Below, piece after piece: positions 22,184 through 32,810 of a stretch of DNA of 64,000 bases. The notes beneath the pieces are model-generated. The model was not told the DNA's origin and ran no database searches. It saw only the letters and a program-made list of their open reading frames with translations. A program made the position numbers and the translations under genes. This DNA is from Erigeron canadensis. Its lineage: Eukaryota; Streptophyta; Magnoliopsida; Asterales; Asteraceae. The stretch is taken from contig NC_057764.1 in assembly GCF_010389155.1 (NCBI RefSeq), positions 10,168,001-10,232,000 on the forward strand. The letters run 5' to 3'. Positions within the stretch are counted from its first letter, which is position 1. The number at the start of each line of letters is the position of its first letter.

Positions 22184-22690
22184 ATGACTACTCGTGAAGC
22201 ATTGTCTCTGGGTACTGATACAAGACCACCAGTTCTTTACCGTGGTAATTATGGACTTTGGAAGAAAAGGTTCCTGGATTACATTGAGCGTCAGACAAAT
22301 GGTCACATGCTTAAGGACTCAATCATCAATGGACTGGCTATGCATCGTCATCCCACTACCCGTACTATTTTGACTCCTGATCTTTTGAACGCCGAACAAA
22401 GAGATCGTACTGCTGCTGACAACAGAGCTAGGTCATGCTTGTACCAAGCACTTCCTGATGAGATCTATGGCTCAGTTGATTCTTATGACACAGCAAAGGA
22501 GATTTGGGATGAAGTTGCTAGACAAATGGAAGGTGCTGATGTAACCTCAACAATCCGACTGACAAATGTCTTAACTGAGTTTGACAATTTTCAGAAATCA
22601 CCAAATGAATCTCTCGAGTCCGTGTACTACAGATTTTGCAATGTAATCAATGAGCTGAGAAAGAACAAGGTCAAAAAAACTGAAATTTAG
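22184..22690 (+). pseudogene. Truncated duplicate gag start in Copia-A2
   Basis: 168 codons: MTTREALSLGTDTRPPVLYR through IWDEVARQMEGADVTSTIR to NELRKNKVKKTEI, then an immediate TAG where the sequence jumps back to leader-type repeats (GATCG at 22690, 22717, 22742). Up to ARQMEG it equals A1 gag; from GADV on it equals the second copy at 22794. It would give only the N-terminal gag domain without zinc knuckle. It is either a non-functional relic or, if translated, a free N-terminal gag fragment; I favour relic. Confidence 0.85.
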
Positions 22691-22793
22691 ATCGTTTTCC
22701 TATCTTTCCAACTTTAGATCGTTTCATTCTATCTCATTTTAGATCGTTTCATACTTTCTTCAAAAATCAATTCAATTCTCAAATCAATTTCTA

Positions 22794-25118
22794 ATGGCTA
22801 CTCGTGAAGCGTTGGCTCTAGGTACTGATACAAGACCTCCAGTTCTTTATCGTGGTAACTATGGACTTTGGAAGAAAAGGTTCATGGATTATGTGGAACG
22901 TCAGACTAATGGTCACATGCTTAAGGATTCAATCATGAATGGACTTGCTATGCATCGTCATCCTACTACTGGTGCTATTTTGACTCCTGATCTTTTGAAT
23001 GTCGAACAAAGAGATCGTACTGCTGCTGACAACAGAGCTAGGTCATGCTTGTATCATGCACTTCCTGATGAGATCTATGGCTCAGTTGATTCTTATGACA
23101 CAGCAAAGGAGATTTGGGATGAAGTTGCTAGACAAATGGAAGGTGCTGATGTAACCTCAACAATCCGACTGACAAATGTCTTAACTGAGTTTGACAATTT
23201 TCAGAAATCACCAAATGAATCTCTCGAGTCCGTGTACTACAGATTTTGCAATGTAATCAATGAGCTGAGAAAGAACAAGGTCAAAAAAACTGAAATTGAG
23301 CTGAACATCAAATTCATCAAAGCACTTGGTCCCGAGTGGGAAGATTATGGAACTCAAATCAAGCAACATCAAGATCTGACCAAATTCACCATTCATACTC
23401 TTTATGAATCTTTAAAGTTGAATGAGCATCAAGTTCTAAGCAAATATTCATTCAACAAAGTGCCAGAAGTTGTATCTACTGATCCTTTGGCATTGGTTGT
23501 TGAAAGAAAGGTTTTTGAGGCTCTTAAAAGACAAATGACTGTTGTTTTTTCGTCTGATGAGGAGGGAGAAGATTTCTTGGCTCCAAGAGATGGTGTTCCT
23601 GATGAATTCTACCAAGCTCTTGCCGCTGTGACTAAGCATTTCAAGAAAAAGTATTTCAAAGCGAGGCCAACTAACAACAATCTTCGTACTTCATCAACAA
23701 GTGCATTTCCAAAGAAGGAACAATATCATCACAAGAGTTTTGAACAAGGTGAAACAAGTGGTTCCAAGAACGGAGATAAGAAAGCAGAAACTGAGAAACA
23801 AATCGTGGAGAAAGGAAAAACATCTGACAAAAAGTGTTACAACTGTGGAGTTCCTGGGCATTTTGCTGTGAATTGCAAGCTGCCTCGCAAGAAGAATTAT
23901 GAATACTACAAGCAGAAGATGCTCTTGGCAAAGCATGTTGAAGCCGGTCAAGCCTTGATTGCTGAATATGACAAGTGGCTTTTGTTGTCTGATGATGAAG
24001 ATGAAGATCTGTCTGCAAATGTATGTTTCATGGCAAGGTTGAGCAAAGACAAAGTGTTGGAGACTGATAGCATTGACGAGGAATATCCCGATGATGAGGT
24101 AAATCTCGACTCTACTTTTTCATCAATTAAGGATAAAGAGTCTTGTAGAATTGCCTTATCAAACTTGACGAATCATTACACTTCTTTAGCCAACAAAAAC
24201 AAGAAATTGAAAAATAGCATTTTATTTTCAAAAAGGGAGTACACCAAACTTCTTGAAGAAAATTCTAAACTACTTTTTGAGTATGATGCTATGAAACAAG
24301 AATTTCAAAACTATAAAGAACAAATGTTGGTTAAAGAATGTGAGATGAATGCGTCTCCTGATTTTAAGTTATTGGAAAAGTGCCATAATTTAGAAAAGAC
24401 CATTCTTGATCTTGAAAAAGCCAATCAAGATCTTGAAGTTCAAAAGACCAATGAATGGCTTCGGCCAAATGCAAGACAAATGGATGTTGATATTCTGAAT
24501 AAGAAGCTTCAAGAAGCTACACCAAAAACAATTGAACTCGAAAGAAAAGTTTCTTATTTAAATCATAATTGTTTTTTAAAAGGCATTGATATTGAAAACC
24601 TTGAAAGACAAATTGAGGAACATAAAAAGAATATACTATTCTATCAAGAAAAGTTGTACAAAGTTGAACAAAATCCTCTTTTGGATTTCACTGCCTATTT
24701 CAATAAATCAAAGATTGATAGATCGGAACTTCTTCTTGGGTTGGGTTTTGAGAATACCACTCCATTGCAAAAAGCAAAAGAAGAAATTATACCTTTGTAT
24801 GATGAGAAATTTTTGAGACTTGGTATGGTACAACAATTCATTCGTCCTTTGGATGACAAATTTGAGACTGATGAAGTTGAGAAGATTCAAAAGAATAAAT
24901 TTTTGGTTAATTATGATGCTATAAATACTTCTTATGGAACAAAAAGTTCAACAATTTTTGAATTAGAAGAGATTGCATCTAATTTTCAAAACCAAGAATT
25001 TGTCATTTCTCCACCAAAACCAACTAAATTGTATATTCCATCCACATTTTTGGAAAAACAAATAAAAGGTTTACAACAAACAGTGGAATCTCAACAAAAA
25101 CTCATTCATAATCTATAG
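22794..25118 (+). pseudogene. Copia-A2 gag: N domain, zinc knuckle, coiled coil
   Basis: 774 codons, the longest open frame here. Residues 1-220 are a UBN2-like copia gag core (MATREALALGTDTRPPVLYR, GLWKKRFMDYVERQ, FIKALGPEWEDYG). A CCHC knuckle CYNCGVPGHFAVNC lies at about residue 348 (23835-23876), followed by an acidic stretch around residue 400 (DDEDEDLSANVCFMARL). A long coiled coil spans about 450-640 (NLEKTILDLEKANQDLEVQK). It ends at TAG 25116-25118 inside HNL-SQSPNSKN, where A1 and A3 read on, so it is truncated relative to full gag. It should assemble the particle and bind element RNA. The gag ATG follows the short second leader segment at 22690-22793. Confidence 0.9.
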
Positions 25119-26590
25119 TCTCAAAGTCCGAATTCGAAGAATGAATCAGTTGTTGTTGATATCAAGAAAGTTTGTGTGAATATATCTACCTAAACTGATT
25201 TCAGTCTCTTAGTAGACCATTTCACTCAGACTACTTGTGATTCATCTACAAGTTCATCCACCCAGACCGTGACTGACTGTTTTGCATGTACTTGTCAAAC
25301 TACTGCTACTTCTATAGCTGCAAATTATGTGCAATCTGATTTATCTGATGAAGATCTTGTGCATAACTTAGTTTTGATATGGTACTTTTATAGATTTTTC
25401 ACAGATTTTTCACATGCGAAAATCTTGATGAGCTAGTTGTTCACCCTAAGCTTTGTGCTAGTATAGGTGTTGATACTTCTACTCAATTTTCTTGTGAAAC
25501 CAAGGATGTTTCAGTCCAAGTCGACCTTATTCCTGAGACTACCCGTGGTATGATGTTGGACAACAAGATTCCTGATATTTCTACATTTTGGAATGAATTC
25601 ACCAAAGATGATTTTGATAAATTCATGGAGGGAGAATATGTTTTTGACTCAGAAACTGAGAAAAATATTGTATCTATCAAAATCATAAATTTTCAAAAAT
25701 AAATAAAAGGAGAATCTCAAAAACTAAAATCAGTGACCAAAGCTCCAACATCATATTACTTCCAAGAACGAGTTAAACCCAAACTCGTCAAGGCTGAACA
25801 AAAGAGTTCTACCCCTTTTGTCAAGACTGAACAAAAAAGTCCTAACCCTCCAAAACCCGACAAACATGTTAAAAAGAAACAAGCTGAGACCTCGCCAAAA
25901 CCAAGGTATCACAAAGTGAAACTTTCAAATGACAATCCAAATGCTTCTTTGTCTAACTCTCAATCTAGTTCAATTTCTAAAGTGCATAAGTCTAGCTCTG
26001 TTTTGCTAACTAGGGATACTTCAAATGGTGTAACTAGATATAAGGATAGATATGGATGGTTTTCAATTACCAAACCTAAGAAGTAAGAAGTTTCCTCAAC
26101 CCCAAAAGAGACAAAAAGGATGAATAAGTTTAAAACCCCTCGTTCTAATCTTCTTAGTGTCAATTCAACAGGTGGAAAGACCAAATGGGTTCCTAAGTCA
26201 TTAGAACCTAAGATCAATTTTAAGCAATTGTCTGTTGAGGAAAAGAAGAAGAGGAGGAGGAGAAAGAGTGCTGGTAACAGAAAGAAAAGAGTTTCTGTTG
26301 ATTCAAACAATTCATCTTTAGTGAACAATGTTAATAAATCCAAGGCTATGCCTTGTGGGGCTGTAAACAATGATAATGGCCGTGCTTGTTTGAATGCTGT
26401 TAAACATGTTACTTTTAATTCAAATGTGAATGTGCGTACTTTTTATACGAATGTGCTTATTGATGGTGTGCTTGTTAATGCTCATATTGATTCTAAAGCA
26501 TGTTTGTATTCATATCCTAAGTTATACTCCCTGCCTGAGTTAACGAACCACAAAGGACCCGTCTTTAAGTGGGTACCTAAAGTCGGTTAA
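25119..26590 (+). pseudogene. Copia-A2 gag C-terminal region
   Basis: This continues gag after the stop at 25116: SQSPNSKNESVVVDIKKVCV, a stop (TAA near 25192) in the STQT region, and further frame breaks. The open stretch 25733-26086 (TKAPTSYYFQERVKPKLVKA, SSSVLLTRDTSNGVTRYKDR) and the frame 26120-26590 follow. The latter has a basic block KKKRRRRKSAGNRKKRVSVD and the end HKGPVFKWVPKVG. It stops with TAA at 26588-26590, just before pol. Function of this half is unknown; the basic block may bind nucleic acid. Confidence 0.75.
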
Positions 26591-26599
26591 AATTTTTGA

Positions 26600-27379
26600 T
26601 TGCAGGAAATAACCATCTATGTATGGATACTCGATTCTGGGTGTTCAAAACACATGACTGGCAATAAATCATTGCTCAAGAATTTTGTTGAAAGGTTCAT
26701 GGGAACTGTTCGTTTCGGAAACAACAATTTCGCTCCAATTCTAGGTTATGGAGATATTGAAAGAAACGGAATTGTCATTAAGAAAGTCCATTATGTTGAA
26801 GGTCTGAGTCATAACTTGTTCAGTGTTGGACAGTTCTGTGACAACAACCTTCAAGTTCTTTTTCGACAATCTCTGTGCAAAGTCCAAACTCTAGATGGAA
26901 TTGATATCCTATGCGGAGATCGTGAAGATAATCTTTTCACAGTTAATCTTGATGATAACCAACCAATTGATAATATATGTCTTGTTTCAAAAGCTACTTC
27001 AAAAAATTCTTGGTTGTGGCATAGAAGGCTTTCTCACTTGAATTATCAAACCATCAATGCTTTAGTCAACAAGCAACTTGTTGAAGGCTTCCCTGACTAC
27101 AAGTATGAGAGTGAGCATGTTTGTCCTTCTTGTGCAGTTGGGAAGATCAAAAGAACTTCTCATAAACCAAAGAAAATTCCACACACGTTGGCACCTCTTC
27201 ATTTGCTTCACATGGACCTTTGTGGGCCTATGAAAGTACAAAGCAGAAACGGGAAGAGATATATTCTGGTTATCGTTGATGATTATTCAAGATACACTTG
27301 GGTCAAGTATCTTGCTTCAAAAGATGAAACAACTCAAATTTTGATCGATTTCATCACTTCCACTCAAGTGAATCTTTAA
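26600..27379 (+). pseudogene. Copia-A2 pol: protease motif, pre-integrase and integrase N part
   Basis: The protease signature is YVWILDSGCSKHMTG with the active-site Asp at 26633-26635. It is followed by the GYGDIERNGIVIKKVHYVEG region and the HHCC-type zinc site WLWHRRLSHLNYQTINALVN with CPSCAVGK (both Cys kept). The integrase start is LLHMDLCGPMKVQSRNGKRY and VIVDDYSRYTWVKYLASKDE. It ends in TAA 27377-27379, the same codon as the stop in A1. It is separated from gag by TAA AAT TTT TGA TTG CAG, with the TTGCAG resembling a splice acceptor. Confidence 0.92.
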
Positions 27380-27714
27380 CTTCCAGTCCGCTATATCCGT
27401 TCGTATAATGGTACTGAGTTCAAAAATGCCATCTTCGATGAATTTTGCAAATCAAAAGGCATTACTCACCAATTCTCTGCTGTCCGTACCCCACAACAAA
27501 ATGGTGTCGTTGAAAGGAGAAACCGTACACTGGTGGAAGCAGCAAGGACAATGCTTGCTTATCCCAAGTTACCCTCAAATATGTGGGCTGAAGCTGTCAC
27601 ACACAAAATTGGTCCATCATCAATCAGCGTCATGAGAAGACTCCCTATGAGGTTATTAACAAACGCAAACCCAACATCAATTACTTCCATATTTTTGAGT
27701 GTGTCCGTTATACC
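27380..27714 (+). pseudogene. Copia-A2 integrase catalytic region, disrupted
   Basis: After the stop it reads LPVRYIRSYNGTEFKNAIFD, then QNGVVERRNRTLVEAARTML and PSNMWAEAV. The second catalytic Asp of the D,D-35-E triad (RSDNGTEF in A1 and A3) is Tyr here (27404-27406, TAT). The Glu of VVERRNR remains. A small deletion near 27595 removes part of DTACHTQNR and shifts frame. Integrase joins element DNA to the genome; this copy cannot code an active one. Confidence 0.88.
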
Positions 27715-28914
27715 TTGAATGATCGGGAAAATGTTGGAAAGTTTGAAAGGAAAGGTGACGAAGGTTACTTTGTTGGTTACTCAAAGACATCGATTGCATA
27801 TCGCATCTTTAATCGTCGAACAAACACGATTCAAGAAACCATGAATGTTTGGTTTGACGAGATATCTGGCATGATATTTGAACAAGAAAGTTTGCTACCA
27901 ACAATTAGTGATCCAAGTACTTCAAGTGCTTCCTCAAGGACGTCTACCTTAGCCTCAAAGTTCAAGAAATATCCAACTCCAACAAGTGAAGAGCTAGATA
28001 TTCTTTTCGAAGAATTCTACAATTCAAAACCGATTCAAGAAAAGGAACCTCAAGTCATCAATGAAGCAATTCCGAACAATGATCCTATTCAAACAAATGA
28101 ACCAGTTCCTGACAACAATCGTGAATCATCTTCAAATTCTTCAGAGCAAGAAGAATCATCTTCAAGTAATATTTATTCTCAAAAGAATGTTCAAGAACAA
28201 CCTTCTCAAATCACCCAAACAACAAATCCATCAAATACTCCAAATGTGTATGTACCACTGGATTTTGATCATCCAAATTTTGAGGAAAGAGTTCTTCCGA
28301 GCTATGATTCCATTTCTCAACAGAACTCTGGATTTAAGGATGATAATGTTGACATTCATCAACAAGATCCTCTTCCTCATGACAACAAGTGGTCGCGTAT
28401 GTGCAAAGATCATCCTACAGAACAGATCATCGGAGATCCACAAGCTGGTGTTTCTACCCGTACTACAGTCAATGAGTGTCTTGTTGCACTTTCACTGAGT
28501 AACATCGAACCCAAAACAGTCTCTGAAGCTCTTTGTGATCCAGAGTGGGTTAAAGCAATGCAAGATGAATTAGCTCAGTTTGAGAGACTAAAGGTATGGA
28601 GATTGGTTCCAAATCCAAGGAAAGAAGAACCAATTCGTACCAAGTGGATTTTCAAGAACAAGAAGGATGAAAATGGAGTTGTAGTAAGGAACAGAGCTAC
28701 ATTGATTGCAAAGGGTTACTGCCAACAACCTGGTGTAGATTTCGACGAAACTTTCACTCCTATTGCAAGAATGGAGGCCATTCGTATATTCTTAGCTTAT
28801 GCCGCATTCAGAAACTTCACAGTGTTTCAAATGGATGTGAAGACATCATTCTTGAATGGAGAACTCAAAGAAGAAGTTTACATGGAGCAACCTGAAGGTT
28901 TTGTTGATCCTTAG
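27715..28914 (+). pseudogene. Copia-A2 pol: integrase C-terminus, linker and RT N part
   Basis: A 399-codon frame: [40 protein letters not shown], then the Ser/Gln/Asn-rich linker ([58 protein letters not shown]). The copia RT start follows: [80 protein letters not shown]. It ends at TAG in the run DP-KPNHVYKLDKAL, near 28912. RT continues in frame after the stop. Confidence 0.9.
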
Positions 28915-30036
28915 AAGCCAAACCATGTCTACAAGTTAGACAAGGCTCTCTATGGTTTGAAGCAGACACCCCGAGCATGGTATGATTCCTTAACTACTTT
29001 CTTACTCAAAGGAGGCTTTACCAAAGGCACTATTGACCCTACCCTATTTATTCGTAAGCAAGGTAAGCATGTTTTACTTGTCCAAATATATGTTGATGAC
29101 ATTATTTTTGGGTCAACCAGTCAAACTTTTTGCCGAAACTTTTCATCTCTAATGGTCAATCATTTTGAAATGAGCATGATTGGGGAAATGAATTACTTTT
29201 TGGGTTTACAAATCAAACAATTACCAACTGGTATTTTTATATCACAAGGTAAGTACATAAAGGATATGTTGAAAAAGTTTGATATGACTACATGTTCTTC
29301 AATTTCAACCCCAATGGCTGCTCGTACAAACATTAATGCTGATAAAAATGGGAAACCATTTGACCAAAAGAGGTATAGAAGCATAATTAGTTTGTTGTTA
29401 TATCTTACAGCATCTCGCCCAGATATAATGTTTGCAACATGTATGTGTGCTAGGTATCAAGCCGCTCTGACTGATTTACATTACCAAGCTGTGAAACGAA
29501 TTTTTCGTTATCTGAAGGGTACACCCAATCTTGGTCTCTAGTATCCAAGGGATACTGGATTCAATTTAACTGCCTATTCAGATGCAGATCATGCAGGTTG
29601 TAAGCTTGATCGCAAGAGCACATCTGGTACTTTACAATTCTTAGGGGATAAGATTGTAAGTTGGTCATCCAAGAAGCAAAATTGTGTATCACTGTTAATA
29701 GCGGAGGCTGAATATGTGGCTGCTGCTAGTTGCTGTGCTCAAGTGTTATGGATGAAGACACAGCTTACTGATTATGGTCTGAAATATGATCGTATCCCTA
29801 TCTATTGTGATTCACAAAGTGTCATTGCAATTGTTGTCAACTCATTCAACCACTCACGCTCAAAGCATATTGATGTGAGATATCATTTTCTCAAAGATCA
29901 TGTTGAGAAAGGTGACATCGAACTCTACTTCGTGGGAACTGACTACCAACTCGCTGATTTGTTCACAAAACCACTGGACGAAAAGAGGTTTAATTTCTTA
30001 ATCTCTAAACTTGGTATGCTAAATCCTGATCCTTGA
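28915..30036 (+). pseudogene. Copia-A2 pol: RT catalytic part and RNase H
   Basis: [40 protein letters not shown], the catalytic box [10 protein letters not shown] (YVDD 29089-29100) and [20 protein letters not shown]. The connection to RNase H follows: ASRPDIMFATCMCARYQAAL, VKRIFRYLKGTPNLGL, then a TAG near 29539 replacing Trp. RNase H continues with AYSDADHAGCKLDRKSTSGT, AEYVAAASCCAQVLWMKTQ, KHIDVRYHFLKDHVEKGDIE and LFTKPLDEKRFNFLISKLGM. It keeps the 35 residues that A1 lacks. The stop is at 30034-30036. Confidence 0.9.
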
Positions 30037-30173
30037 TTCACTTTACCATGGAAGGAATTCTTGATTCATTTTTCAATAATTATAAAAATTTGAAAAACAA
30101 AAATCAAATACAAAAATATAAAATTTTGAAAAATAAAAAAAAGATTTTATTTATTTTTTTTTAAAAAAAAAGT

Positions 30174-30312
30174 GGCTTACATATGCTATGTATGTAACCC
30201 GTGCTTAAATGATTTATTTATTACTTCGTGGCTTATGCACACTCAGTGTATAACCCGTGCTTATTTGTGTTATTTATTTCATAATGGCTAGCATATACTC
30301 TGTATGCAACCC
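30174..30312 (+). other. Three tandem stem-loops, exact 56-bp period
   Basis: Units at 30174-30200, 30230-30256 and 30286-30312 each start GGCT and end AACCC. Arms are TTACATA/TATGTAA, TTATGCAC/GTGTATAA and GCATATA/TGTATGC. Different sequences keep pairing, including G-U pairs, which points to selection on RNA structure. Confidence 0.62.
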
Positions 30313-30382
30313 GGTTTTAAAAAGAAAAAATTATTTATGTTTCAAAGTTGGAATTAATTCATGTTATTATACATATAAATTG

Positions 30383-30591
30383 ATATAAAATAACGCGGAA
30401 TTAAACGCCTTTGTGTACTTCCAAGTGGTCTTATATGAATGTATATGTGTAATATATTGGATTTTCATCATGATAAACTGAGTATCACAAGATGTTGATT
30501 GCAATTTTGTTGCACCTGTTTCAAAAACTCTCAATTGTTGATATGAGAAGCAAAGGATTGAACGCCCTTGTGTACTCCTGAGTTGTCTCAT
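30383..30591 (+). other. Twin stem-loops with shared loop, Copia-A2
   Basis: Stem-loop 1 (30383-30436) has lower arms ATATAAAA/TCTTATAT (one mismatch) and inner GGAA/TTCC. Stem-loop 2 (30543-30591) has arms ATGAGA/TCTCAT and inner GGA/TCC. Both inner loops carry AACGCCYTTGTGTAC. The same pair exists in A1, A3 and A4. Confidence 0.6.
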
Positions 30592-32799
30592 CTTGAACAA
30601 TTGATTGAGTTCACTTTTCATAAAACCTGTTTTGATTTCACACAAATTATTTTTGCTCCACCTTTTCTATGAAAATCTTTTTGATCTATCTTTGCATAGA
30701 TTAAGGGGGAGTTTGTGATTTCAAATCTCTTTCAAACTTCAAATGTGTTTTTTAAACATTGTTTTCTTCACATTTGATGATTATTTTCCAAAATATTTTC
30801 TTCAAAAGAAGTTCGGTGTTTAGTCTGCACATGAGCGACTAGGTTTTTCTCAAATTTCTACTCCATGAACTTCATCATCGCCGATGAGTTCTAACCCAGG
30901 AGTTTTCACTTCTTTCATTAGATAGTGAGGGTATTTTTGAGTGATGATGAATTCGTGCAACTAAGTTGGAGGGAGTACAGTCGAAAAGTGAGAGGATATG
31001 GTGATAATGTTGTGAGAAAAGGGTTAAAAGACTTGATACCCTTCTCTAAAATTCTCAAATCGCCGGGTAAAACACATTTCTATCGGATGTCATTTGTTGA
31101 TATCTCGGTATTGAAGAAGCCTTCATGGACCTAGTGAAGCGATGCACATCTTTACCTAACCACTTAAGTTTTTCCTAACAAATGCTTGTTTTATTTCTCA
31201 CAGAGATTTTCTCATTTCTATTGACTCTTCATTTGGAAGACGTTGATATTGAAAAAGGGTGACACTCTGCTCCAGTCCTCGACTTCATTTGATCACTTTG
31301 TGTCTAGAGCTCTCGTGATTGATCATTAATTCGATCGTTATTCATTCTTTAGGACACATTTGCGTCATATCTTTGTGATATGCATGCTTATCCTTGTGAT
31401 ATAGCCGGAACATTTGTAGTGATATCTTAATTGATATTTCACGATGATCAAATGGAAATCCTACCATTGCTAACATCATTTCCACTTTTGAACGTAGGTC
31501 TCATAATTGCATTCGTGTGATTATTGAGTTAACAAGAAGTCTATAGTGACCTTGGATTTTTTCCTAAAAGTCTTTAAGGATAGTAGAACATGGTTATCGA
31601 ATGCTTAGGTGACACTGACCATGGTCTACATTCTTTGAAGCAATCTTGAGGTTGGAAAGCCAAAAGACCAAACTATGTTAGAGGTTTGCTTTGTGCATTT
31701 CTCAATGATACATAGGAAATCCGATAAATGGTATACATTTCTTTCGGTCATTTCATTAATCCTTTCGATTTTTGAATGCAAACGGATCATTCTTATCCGG
31801 TATCTTTTGTCATCACCCCAACACAAAAAACACCAACACCATAATAAAATGCTTATACCAACGACTTCAACCTTACATTTTAGTCACCCATAGGGTTATT
31901 TGGGTTGGATTAATGGTTTGGGTTGATGAGTTGTTAGTTCATATATCTTTGTGTAAACACCATTGAGCTATGGTTCTTTTGATTTCTTTTGATATTCTAT
32001 TCAATCAATGTTTGCATAATGACATTGGTTCCCAACATTGTCATTATGAGGGGGAGAAAACAGTATGATTGATTTTTGATTGAGGAAGAAATTAGAATGA
32101 TTTTAAGGATAAGAAGATCAAGATCAATAATGAAAGGATGCTCACTCAAGATATTACAAAAAGTTCAAAAATGCTCCAATCAAAGACTGTGATTACTCAT
32201 GAATTGAGGAGGAGCATGATTACTTTCATAAAAGAATTTTCAAAACCTTATTGAAATATTTACTCTCAAAAGTGTTCAAGACGATGTGACAAAGATCAAA
32301 GCTTCAAAGGACAAAAGGCTGAAGATTCAAGACAAAAGAAGAAAAGCTTCAAAAAGAGTCTTCATCAAATTAAAGATCTTCAAGTCATACAACAACACTT
32401 TACCAAAAGCTACATTGCACATATCAAGGGGGAGAGTACATATTTCTGAAAATTCATTCCAAGACTTCAAAGAAAAGACTTCAAGATTCAAAGATTGAAG
32501 AATTCAAGACAAGTTCATACCTTCCGCATTTCAAAAGACAACTCTGATATTTGATTCAACAATCCTCAAAGATTTAATACACACACACTCATCATTCTCT
32601 GTTCAAAAAGGAACATTGAGAATCAACAAATGATTTAACTTCAAGAAGTCCACGACCAAGACTGAATCAAGTTCTCCAAAGACAATGAGAAAGCTTTGAA
32701 GACTTGTTTCAACACACCAATTGTCTTCACCACCTGTTTCATCAAATTCATTCCTACAAGACAAAACAACACGTACTTCAGACCTTACAATATATCACT

Positions 32800-32810
32800 A
32801 AGGGGGAGAA
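32800..32810 (+). promoter_or_regulatory. Polypurine tract of Copia-A2
   Basis: AAGGGGGAGAA directly before the 3' LTR TGTTAG. Close copies occur at 32426-32436 (AAGGGGGAGAG), 32048-32060 (GAGGGGGAGAAAA) and 30703-30710. Confidence 0.9.

Larger units (their letters stand above)
30037..32799 (+). other. Copia-A2 3' non-coding region
   Basis: 2.76 kb between pol and the polypurine tract, without a credible gene or env-like frame. It contains three small tandem stem-loops (30174-30312), two larger ones (30383-30436, 30543-30591) and purine tracts at 30703-30710, 32048-32060 and 32426-32436. Confidence 0.75.

Noticed and set aside
22184..22690. A separate functional short gag gene in A2
   Set aside because: It ends at the exact point where the sequence jumps to a second leader, so it is better explained as the scar of a template switch.
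30037..32799. Possible env-like gene downstream of pol, as in some Sireviruses
   Set aside because: No frame longer than about 90 codons on the sense strand, and no signal peptide or membrane segment conserved between A1, A2, A3 and A4.
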